Positions 21,251 to 33,200 of a DNA stretch of 64,000 nt are shown piece by piece. The stretch spans positions 34,515,927 through 34,579,926 of the forward strand of contig OW387136.1 in NCBI GenBank assembly GCA_936440205.1. The letters are read 5' to 3'. The position numbers and the translations under genes were made by a program. The notes under the pieces were generated by a model. That model had not been told where the DNA came from. It worked only from the letters and a program-made list of their open reading frames with translations, and did not search any database. The first letter of the stretch is position 1. Every line of letters begins with the position of its first letter. The stretch comes from Lepidonotus clava (taxonomy: Eukaryota; Annelida; Polychaeta; Phyllodocida; Polynoidae).

Positions 21251-24200
21251 GTAGGCTTATTCAACTTTGGTTATTCATTTAGAATTAAACATGTATTGAG
21301 TTTGTGTTGAAAACAATGCAACTATCTAAGAATATATTTAAAATTAAACAATTGTGAGAACATGAAAGCAACTGTTATACACTTACAATTTAGTTTTTGA
21401 TTATTTGGTATCCTTGAATTCAAGTTGGTAGTTCATGTGTTTTGCAATAAAACCATGTGTTTTGCAATAAAACCTTGCATGGTATTTTTTAAATTGACCA
21501 TTTGAAAATAGAAAATGCTGCCATCATGGGAATTTCATGACAAACAAGCAATAAAATATATGTCTATTCCATGAAATCTTGTTTGCTCTCTGAACTGTAT
21601 TTATACCAACTAAATAATACATCTGTCTAATGTATCAAGAATATCTTGTAATTTACAGGGGAAGGGCTCATTGATAGTTATGTACTCAAGAACTGTACTC
21701 CCGAACTTAAGGACTACACTGGTGTAGAACCTGATACAACCAGCTTTGGTGCACTGACTGCGGCCCTGGAGGAGTTTACAGACATCAAGGTAAAGCATAA
21801 CCTCAGTTGTCAACTTGTTAGTGGTAGATAATCTCTAATTGTTTTAGGTCATCCCAGTCCATCCCAGTTTACACCAAGAATAGAGTTTACCAAGAAATAT
21901 TTTTAAAGTTGCTTCTGTCCTTTTTCCCTGAAGAGAGTTGCATAATACAAAATAAAACAAAGTAATTTGATTGACAGATTACTCTTAAAATTTCTAAAAT
22001 GCAACCTTACATTTTGGACTTCTTCCCATAGGAACCAAGGTTAAAACCTGTTGGCCCGAAATACAGAATTTTGATTGATATTATAGATATGTGCCAGACT
22101 AGTAGTTAATGAAATCATGTAAATAAATATATATATATAGGCTCTATTTTATGATGGATATGATCAAATAATCAATAGCTTACCGATCACAGTAAGGTAT
22201 TAAAGGTTTTTGTTCTCGCCATTTCTTGAAAGTTTGTATATTTAAATAGATATCTAACAATGATCTTCATTCTATGATATTAAGAGATTTATCACCACTG
22301 GAAAGTTTAACGTAAAATTATGTCTAAATTCCCCAAAAATTGTCAGGACGATATGGGTATTTCTTAGATTCAATGGGATGACATCAGGCTTAGTGACATG
22401 CATTAGCTTAAAGAGGCGGCAAGGGACATGAACATTTCTTAAAATCAACATGGTGACCTGTCTACGCCCAAAAAAATCCAATTCATTATTTCCTTATTTC
22501 ATTATATATCTTTACGTAGGGGTGGACCCAGAGGATCATGGTATAGGGAACACTGTTAGACCATGAAATGTAAATCACCCCTAAAATGTAATTTGACGCA
22601 AAATGTAAATGAAATTTTCTTAAAATGTAAATCTGAGCAAAAATGTAACTAATATAACTGTAAAATGTATTTACACCTCCTGCCTTAAATTGTAAAAATT
22701 GAAATGCAGAAAATGACGTAAATAATAAATGAATACATTCCTCAAGTGTTGAGTAGGCCTAGCTATAGATTAGGACACAGACCCAGGGGCGGATCGGGGT
22801 GTTTGTGCATTCCTTTTATATGATCAAACTTCTCCTGCTATCCAACTGAAGAATATCCTGATGCATCTAAGTACAACTTTCCTAGCTTCAAACGCTATGT
22901 TTGTTTGCCCCTCCTCCTTCCCCCGTTCATTCTTGTTTGTGTGACCCCCTTCCTTCTTTCAATTTCTGGATCCACCCCTGTGCACTTAGGCTGACCTCAC
23001 GCATAGAGGTATATTGGTAATAGTTGTTTTGCTTTCTCAGCAGAGGTCAGCACTATAATCTTTTATATTTAGTTACAGAATTAGATTGCTTTGTAGCAGG
23101 TGTAATTTATTATGATATTAGTTAGTATGACAAGATTAATGAAGAGTAGGGAGAGTGGTCACCGACTCATGCAACCAGCACCATGATAACTATCTAAGGA
23201 AGTAATAAGTTACATTGGCATTTCATGGGTTCGAGTCCCATGGAGTGCAGCATGGAAAAAGGACATTTGGATTACCCCTGCACGGAATTGTGCCCAAATG
23301 GTCCACAGGACTGCAGTGGAAGAGCATTTAATAAAGTGAACTCAGCTTGTATAAAAAAAGTCCAATAACAAAAAAATAACCAAAAAAACTTACATAGGAA
23401 GGTCACTGTGGGGATGGGAGATGAGATTATCACCACAGACCTAATGAAAGGAGCATGGGACAGACGGTAGCATCTATCTGCCCACGCTGAGCAGAAAATA
23501 GGATGAAATCAATAAAAGATTGGTATATAAAGTAATAGATTAGGATGGAAAGGCACAGTGTAATCGAAAGCATAAATCACATCAGAGCTTGGTGGGATAT
23601 ATAGGTTGTGCTGGGGGCATTCCACTGTGACCATAAGATTGCATTCTGAAGCTAGGAAAGTTGTACTTAGATGCATCAGGATATTCTTTGGTTGGATAGC
23701 AGGAAAAGTTTGACCATAGAAAAGGTACACAGTCCTTACAGGACAAGGTGAACTTTAAGCAAGACTACTTGTATGGATGTACACTAATTGAGGGCAAGGT
23801 ACATGGTTGGCACATTGTGTTATGATTGACGGATGCTGTTCTCCTTGGATGTGAATCTCATGAATAAAACTTGAACCTCTGCTAAGCATGTGTCTTCTCT
23901 ACTACAACTGAAGGAGGTAGCATTTCTTTGATTCTACTGGTAAATTATCGATTTGATATATACAACAAAATAATATAACAATGGACCTTAAGTTTATTCC
24001 CCACAAGCAATATTATATAACATTATATAAACCAACAATAGTTCACCTGTAGACCTATACTGATGGATGAAATATGTGTATGGATATTGCATGCACTCAG
24101 TTATCCATAGATTTGTTGCATTATAAACAGGCCCAGGGTGCCCATGCTTTTTCACAAATCAAAATAAGGCCTAAATAATACATTTCAAATACATTGTCGG

Positions 24201-27200
24201 GTACTGAAATAAGACCTTTCTAATAATTAAATGATACGATACTATGATACCCTACACGTCAGTCAGATGTCAAAACAATTGAGGTACCTATTGTCAAGGT
24301 AGATAGCATTTTCAAGTCACCGTGGATTATAGGAAGCTCTTTCTGGAATACACTACCTATCAATGTTAGGCATACAAATGATTACACTAACTTCAAACTC
24401 TTACTTAAATCATATATGTATGCATAACTGTAGACTACTGAACACTGTATTTAAGATGATGTCTTAATACTGATGTACAACTGAGACAAATGTAATATGT
24501 ACCCATCTCAGCTCATTATCATTAATCCTATCACCAGTAATTGTCATTTGGGTTTATAGTTATCATTTGGAGGATTGTTAGAGAAAGCTTTAATAACTAT
24601 AATAACTGACCTAACTGTTCTGAGTGAAATGGGAGACCAGACTAAGCATAGTTTGACTGTAACTCAGTTTAATAAAGGAAATTGAAAAAAAAAATCTTAT
24701 AAAATTGCAAAAGCAAACATTTGATAAGACCTTTTAAGACTTTGGTAATACCTGCGTGAACCGGATTTGCATTTCATGTCAATGTTTCATATTATCATTA
24801 CATCAAATCATTACATGTTACAAATAGCTCATAGTTACATTTTATGTTGATATGATTTACATGTTATATGAGGCTGCCCTGTGCAATGCAGGGATGCCAG
24901 GCTGGGAGGGACCGGGCAAGGTGGTGGACTTAGTCCTATTTTGATATGTTCATTTTGTTACCAGGCTTTCCTTTTAACCAGGGATACCGTGCTGGGAGGG
25001 GCTGGGCAAGGTGGCAGATATGGTCCTATTTTAAACTGTTCATTCCATTACTGGGCTGTCCTGTTCAATGCCGGGATGCCGGGCTGGGAGGAGCCTGGTG
25101 GTGGAGTGGATCATGGTCCTATTTCATTATTTCATTTCATTACCAGGCTGCCCTGCTTAAAGCTGGGGTGCCAGGCTGGGAGGGGCCAGGCAAGGCAAGG
25201 CAATGGATCATATGGTCCTGTTTTAATATGTTCATTTTTCTTACCAGGCTGCTCTGTTTAACACCAGGATTCTAGGCTGTGAGGGGCCGGGTGAGGCAGC
25301 AGATCATGGTCCTATTCTAAAATGTTTATTTTGTTACCAGGCTGTCCTGTTAAATGCAGGGTTGCCAGGCTGGGAGTGACCAGATGAAGCAGTGGATCAT
25401 GGTCCTATTTTAATATGTTCATTTCTTTACCAGGCTGTCCTGTTTAATGCTGGGATGCCGGGCTGGGAGGGGCCCAGCAAGCCAGTAGATGTGGTCCTCT
25501 TTAGTCACTGCCTCTACCTCATCCCGGACAGGATGGCAGTCATCAGGCAGTGTTACAACACATGGCTCAAACCAGGAGGCACCCTCGTCATGCTCATGTC
25601 CATAGACGACACCATCTTTGCACATATTGGTAAATATAAACCGTTCAAATGGTAATATCAGCTAAAGAATTTGTTCTGTATAATACCAAACATGTGCTGT
25701 TGATTTGCTGCCCAGCCTCGTATACAGGGAGGCAGCAGGGGTGGCCTGCCACCCTTACCCTCTATCCCCTAAAAATTCATGGTAAATTACCTAAAAATAT
25801 GAAGAATTTTCTGAAAAGTTCAACTTGTTACTCCTTACCACCCCCTTTTTAAGATTGATTTAACGAAATTATTACCAAAAGTTCTACTCAGGAAACCTCA
25901 CCACTCCCAAACCCAAACCCAGCTAACAATTCCACGTTGCTAGAACATTAACTTTTGGTTGTAACAACATCACAAATTTACGTTGTTATGAACTATTGTT
26001 AGTGTTGATTTAAGACTGCGTGATGTGTATAATTAATTTATCCATGAGTCGTTCATCCAAGTTATTGAGCCAATCAGACTGCGCTCAAAGTTAATTCATC
26101 CATCCCCCAATAGTTCAAAAGAAATGGACGATGAGGAAGCTCTTAAAATGAAAGGGTTTTTATTGAAGTAAACATCTCATCCCGAGTCAAAGCCACAGTG
26201 AATAAGTCTCCATCAGTCCACCTTCCCATCTCCTACTCAGTGATCAACCACATTTAGAATACAAGTTGTTCCAGCACATCCTAGACCACCCTAGCGCTTA
26301 GCTCTATCACAATCCTTTGTCCGAAGTAGTTGGTATCGGTAAACTCCAGTATACTCCGCAGGAGCTGGTAGGCATAGCTCCGAGCAGCTCAGCTAACGCT
26401 GCTGACTAGTTACTAACTCCACTAACTCTGTGGTTAAATTCTAAACTGACTCGCTCCCTACCTTGCAACACCTTTTATACTGGTTAACAGGTGGCGCTAG
26501 GAGCGCAAAATACCTCTTCTTAGAAGTAGACTTGCTAGGCCTGATCCTAACTAGATTATACAATATGATAATATATTAAAAGTACTAAGCTATTAGTACA
26601 GTTACAACATACATTTATGGACTCTCTGAAAGGTTGTAATTCACAATGTTGTACTGCAACCATTTCACAACCTTTTCACAACCTTAAAGAATTTTTTGTA
26701 GACCCTCTCTTTTGTCTTAAATCATGTACTTTCCATTTAACGACAATGGCCCATTATAGATCCAACCTTAAGATTTTCATCAAACTTTATGAAATAAAAG
26801 TTAAACATATATGCAACCTAAAAATGTGAAAAAAAATAGGGGGTCACCATGGAAACTTTTGTGCTAGAGATATAACAATTGAGCACAAATTCCTTTAAAA
26901 TAAACATTTTTTGACAAGAATATGCTCAAGTAGAGTTTTCATGACAAATTTCATAATACTCCTCAAATTAATTATGAAATCATTGCAATCTAAACCTAAG
27001 ACATATATACACAAAATCCATGCACCAATTAAATTAGAAAATGATATGGCTATTATTGGAATAGAATATATCTTTTATCTTAAATAAATTGTTAAATTAA
27101 TTGAATAAAATATCAAATTTCTGATTCAACCTTAAGAAATTGTCTAAAATTATATAATATAATGTACATATTGGTGTTATCTGCAATTTTCTAGAAGAAA

Positions 27201-30200
27201 GAAATTAGGGGTCACCATGCTAGCTTGGTCAGGATAAAAACATTATCTTTTTTAATCTTAAAAAATTGTTTTATGCAGGTACCTATGTATTTTTAGCTTT
27301 AAACCCATTTTAAAATTTTGCTATTCTGAATGCAACAAGTGTTTTTTATCCCCGAGATTGATATGAAATGATAGATATTTACTATTTAAATGTAGTATAT
27401 CTATCAGAAAAGATACAAGCAAAATTGTTTTTATTTTCATCTAAAGTTGTTTTCAACAGTTTTGAAATATCTGTGAAATTAGTCATATTTTAACACATGT
27501 AGGTCTAAAACTAAAATAGTGCTACATTTTTTCTTTTTCATTCATAAATTGCCTATAAATTTTTTTACTCATTAAACCACATTCATCCATATGATGATCT
27601 TCCATGTAGGTACATAATTACATATAAATAAACAAAATCCATAAATTCTAGAGAATACAGGGACTATGTACAAATACAAATATCATAATAATCAACACTT
27701 AATCTAGTTAAGTGTTGCAAATTTCAATCAATTGGTTTCTTCTTATTTTTTGCCCGAGCAAAACCAAAGTGATCAAAGGAGTATGAAAGCAAATCAAAGC
27801 GTATCAGGCGAAATTCTCTAAAGGGCAGCTCTCGGACTTTCACGTACGACGACCAGCAGTAAACTAGAATGGATGGTTTTTTTCAGCCTCGCCGGCAACA
27901 TTAAAAAAATTAGCATTATACTGGTGCCAGCCTACCTTTCATACAAGTTTCTCTATATATCTATGATTGCGGGAACCAGCTCTCCATAGCTTGTTTACCG
28001 ATTCTTCCGGTAAAACGGTCATGGTGAGACCCGCCATTGGCAAAATCCGAGTGCAAAACCTTGCAAAACTGCCAAAAACCGCTCGTCACGTGACAGGTGA
28101 TGGCCGTACTCATCTCAGAAAACATATATAATCTGATAGAATTGATCGATTTCCTATCTGATATGGATCGTACATGATGATTGAGGTCACATAACACCAT
28201 CAATTCATCATTTACATCGATATCTGACCAAATAAAAGCAATAATCCGATCGTCACCCGACGCCGTGTTAACCGGGTCAAGTTACGCCCACCAGCCTCGC
28301 TTTTGATCCGAGAACAAGGGATATGGGTCAATGTCTGAATATTCATGAACTTTGCAGGCCTATTTTACCATGAAAGCCATCGTTCTCACGGGTCAAATAT
28401 ATATAGAGAGGTACATTTGGATACATAGCTAAGCATCCCAATGTCCTAGAATTAATATATTGCGAAATAACGCGTCTAAATGCGTAAATGCATCACGCTA
28501 TTTTCTTGCCAATCTTGGTAATCCTTCAGTCTCCGCCCGGTGAAAAGGCTCACACTGCTGGGAGCAGTCGTCCCAGCCGGCTGGTTGTTATCGGGGGCTG
28601 CACCTTCTCCGCCTGTTTACCTGGATTACCGCATTATCTGATGGTTTCAATATATATATTTTGGACGTCTGGACCCCCTTAAACGCATACAATGCATTGA
28701 AAACTCATGCGGGAACCATGCGTTCGTATCGAAGGGAAAACATTGGATCGATCAGACACGAGGAGGCTTCACACTGTCACTGTCAGACCTAACATGGTGT
28801 CAACCAACCTGGCCGGATTCTCTTTCTTGCCTCCTCCGATACATTGAACTCAGGAAACCAGGATGATATTAACGCATCAATTGTGGAGGATATACACATT
28901 TAAATGCATTGAGGACTCCAGGCATTAAAGGTGGGTGCATATCTTTCCAGCATTTGAAATGATATCGTTGAGATAGGCCTAACGCGTATTGGTCAGATAG
29001 GCCTAACGCGGACGGTCACTGACAATCTGAAAAATAATTATTTTACCCCTGTCAGGCTGATCAAAATGCACATAATGTCAATATCTATATTTTAATATGT
29101 CTTAGGCTCTTATACATCGCATGCTTTGATGATTTTAGGCCTGGACAGGTTAGCAATTCAAATATTTTGAGACCATGTTTTACAGATTTAAGATTCAAAT
29201 GATTAAAAAATTAAATGATTTGTGAATTTGTCACTATAGTGTCATTTTCCCCTACCTACCATCACAATATCTTATCTAAAAAATAATAGATATCTAGGCC
29301 TAAGTCACTGTCAGTGTCAGAATCATTACCTCTCAATGTTGAAACATAGGCGTCACACTGTCAATAAGCTTTTTTGAACTTGTTGAATTGTCACTATAGT
29401 GTCATGTTTTCGGACCTACCATCAAAACATTTGAATCATTAATATCTCTCCTTAGCATCCTACGTTTAATTCTAATCAGGCGAAATTTTCATTTTCTCAA
29501 AATGATCGATCTCATCAATTACGTCGATCGGCTCACTTGTCTAATTTATTGACTTGGTTTGGAGCTAAGTTAATCACCAAGGTGTTCTTCTCTCACCTAA
29601 CCCTGTTGAGTATACATACTATAAGCAACTCAAATTCTGTGTTATTCTAATACACAATTGATTTGGTTTGGTATATACTAATGAACATTTTTGCTAATTT
29701 CATAAGAATTGAAGCACTTTGGTTTTTTGGCCATGTGTATAATGGCACCATTGCCTTTAAGAATATTATTTAGGTTGTGCAATTCATTTGTACTGCCACG
29801 TTGCCATTCTCTACTGATGATATTTCACATTTTGTATTGTCCCTAGACTATTAAAAAGGAATTTTAAATAAAAAATAAGTTTTTTAAAGGAAACCTGCAC
29901 ATAAGTACAGGATGGTTATTTTTGATGAATTCAATTTAGCATGTTATTCACAACTTGCACTATCAATGTAAGCAAAATGAAAGGAAAATATTTAGTATAC
30001 ACAAAATTATAGGACATTAAAAATCTTGTATTTTATTACATTTTTAGGGGAAATCCCTCAATTTATGACGTAGCAAGCGAGTTCTTGAGGAATTCCATCT
30101 TTCCTTAGAAGGAAATCCCCATCCATGTAGAATTTGTAATAAGACTTATGCTCTCTTACCCAAAGTATATATTTGACTTAATGCAACTCATATGAATAAA

Positions 30201-33200
30201 AATATACATTCATCTACAACCATTCATTAAACAGGGAATCCCAAAATAACTTTAGAAGGAATTCCCATAGCTGTGATGTAGCAAGGGGAGTCCTGAGCAG
30301 CCCAGCATTCAGGAAATTCCCCAAATCAAATTCCTTTCCTGAATAATTTCCTATGCCTCGACATTTTCAAATTTTCACTTTTGAAATATTTTTAGAATAC
30401 TAAAGTCAAATTAATTACACTAAAAATAGCATTCATGAATTTATGTGCAAGCTTTCCTTTAAATATGAAAGGTTTAAATCATCTTTATCAACGATCCCAT
30501 AACTTTTTATTTCAGACTGCATTTTGCATCTATAATTGAACTTAGGGATCATTTATGTTAAATCATGTCAGGTTAATGACCTGTTGCATTTACAACTTAA
30601 AACTATCAAGGCTGGATGGGCTATACTACGATCACCAAATAAAAAAGGTGTTTAACTTGACTTTTTTTATTCAATGTCTCTTCTTTTAAAACAATAGTTA
30701 AACAATAGTTAAACATTATGAACATCAAAACAAATAATAATCTTGTTTTAAATGACTAAATCTTAAAAGAACCTTTTCAAAATATTGCACATTTTGGACA
30801 GTGGTGACCCCTGCATGGTGTTTTTAAGTAGTCCCACAATGCTGCTACAATGTTGTGAAATTGACATTGTCACAATGTTGTGAAATTGACATTGTCACAA
30901 CATAATTTTGTGTGTATATTGCAAGGCAACATTGTATATTTGGTTGTAGGAAGATTGCTGCAAGATTGCTAGATATACGCTGCAATTACAAACCTTAACA
31001 ATGTGTTTACAATGTTGCATTTGGTGGCTATATTCACATTTTATGACAGCCTTGTGCCTGTAGGTTGTAGTAACGTTGTAGGCTGTAACATCACAACATT
31101 ACCAAACTGCAACCAAAAGCTAATGTTGTATTTACATTGTTAAGGGAAACAGGGGACAGCCTGTAAACAGGCATGATCCCCATACAGTGGTACCACATAC
31201 CCGTAAAGCCCTATTACATGACAAGTTGGGTAATTGTTCGTGTTGGGTCCAAGTACCCAATGCATCTGATTCGCCTTTGGGCCGTATTAAGGGCATATTA
31301 CAGTATGCGTTGGGTCACGTTGGCTCCCAATGCGACCTGACCCAACACAAAGTATACTATACTACGCGTTTTTGCATGCATTGGAACACATTGGGGTTGC
31401 ATTGGGACGCGTTGGGTCGTGTTGGGGTGCATTGGCACACATTTTTTTTACAAACATGTTTGTAAAATGACGCAAATCAGACGCATTGGCCAGCGCGACC
31501 ATGACCCAATGCATATTGTAATATGGCCTTAACAGACTATCTCCATCTCATCAGTAAATGTTTCAAATTTCATGTTATACACATTTTCGCTGCCAATAGC
31601 ATGTAAAATTAAAGTGTGAATACTAAGATAGAATCTATGCATAGTATATTGATAGAACCAGCCAACATTTGAGTGCAAAAACATGGACATTAAGGCTAGA
31701 TCAGCAAAATATTAAGTAGCATGAAATGATTACCTATAGATTCTCCCCTTGGGATACCCCCAGGTTTCTTTCGGTAGGAAAGTGTCTGAGGGTTTGAGGG
31801 GGGATGTGTGTATACACAATCACAAATTTAATGCCCATATTAAATCATGGGTATGAGCAGTAGAATTTACCTAAATGTTGGTAAAACTTTCATAATGATT
31901 ATGTACTGCCACAAACATTAGCAATAGCATTTTCGCAGCACTTTTGTCACACAAAGTTTTCATCCAAAAACATGTAGATCACATGGCTAGGGACAATAAG
32001 CATATTTCACGTTTTGTTCACTCTCCAACCAATAATCTTATTGATATTGGAACACATTAAAGATTAGGTCAAAATTGATATGGACACACAGACAGAAAAT
32101 AGTGCCCTGAAATATGAAAAAAGTAGTTTTTTCCTGGTTGTTTGGTGAACTGAATAAAGAATACCTGCTAGTGCCTTACTGGGCATTTGATAACACCCTT
32201 GGACTGCTATACAAAGCCAAAAACCAAACTCTGCCTACCAATTATCTCTTTATTTATCAGTATGCAGAACTATAAATTATTTTCATACACCTCTATATCA
32301 TAATGTAGGAGTCAAATGTGCTGCAATACTCAAATACTGTTCCATTGGAATTATTAAAGTACAATGTAAGAATGAGGATGTGGAGCATCCAAGGGCGGAC
32401 GTTCCATCCAGGGGGTTATATTAGGGCCACTCTCCGGAAATCTCCTCAATACGGCCGTTCTGAGTTGTCAGATTCCCGCCATTTTTCGATGCTGAAGCTT
32501 GTTCCCAGCCTGTTCACAGGCCGGAAGGGCGGACATCCACCTCCTGGGCACTATAGGAATGTATGGGGGAAGTAATAAAGGGCCTGTTTACACTGGGATA
32601 GAATAATTTCACATTACTAAAAATACACATGATGAATGATCAAATCATCCTCTTTTCAGTAAGTGTGATGAGGATACTGTAAGTATCTTTTGCAACATGT
32701 AAAATTATATTTTATAAGTCAAAATAGTCAGTTTTCGGCCAGCTGCTAGCAGGCAGGCCCCTCAGACAGGCCCCTACCACCCCCTGGGGTGATCAGAGGA
32801 CCAGACAGGGATGGCATCAATTAGCACCTCCCGTGGTCACTGTCCCCTACTGATATATTACCCATCTGCAAATAAATCCCTTGACCATGGGTACCAAATG
32901 ACCCATTAGACCTTGTTATAAGGGTCAGGATTACACCATTATATAATCTGAAACTGCCCCCACCCCACAGGAGGAGCTCTCAGATCTGCCCCCAGAACTG
33001 CCCCCAACCCCGTCCAGTGTCCGCCTCTGGAGGTGTCCGTCCTTCCGGCGTTCCGACCCCCCGGGGGCCCTGATTTCCAAGGCGGGAAAGCTATTCCGAA
33101 ACGGCCGTATTGATAAAAACTGACTTATTTAAGGTTAACAAAGTGTAAAGGACACAATTTTAACCTATATGAAGATATTTCATTAAATTTACGTAGTCTA

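Larger units (their letters stand above)
25919..31145. repeat. Distant inverted pair of ACAACATT-rich repeat ends
   Basis: About 25919-25975 (CTAACAAT, GAACATTAACTTTTGGTTG, AACAACATCACAA) is related to the reverse complement of about 31085-31145. Further ACAATGTTG-rich sequence follows at 26590-26690 and 30830-31080. They are either the two ends of one interrupted fold-back element of about 5.2 kb or two separate insertions of one MITE family. I cannot decide which. Confidence 0.45.

Noticed and set aside
24881-25275. Two overlapping 109-126-codon frames rich in Gly/Trp
   Set aside because: They arise from the 90-101-bp junction repeat before exon 3; the frame is broken between units and no product is plausible.
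27961-28203. 80-codon minus-strand frame in the CpG-richer part of intron 3
   Set aside because: There is no recognisable motif, no splice context and no match in phase to the host gene.
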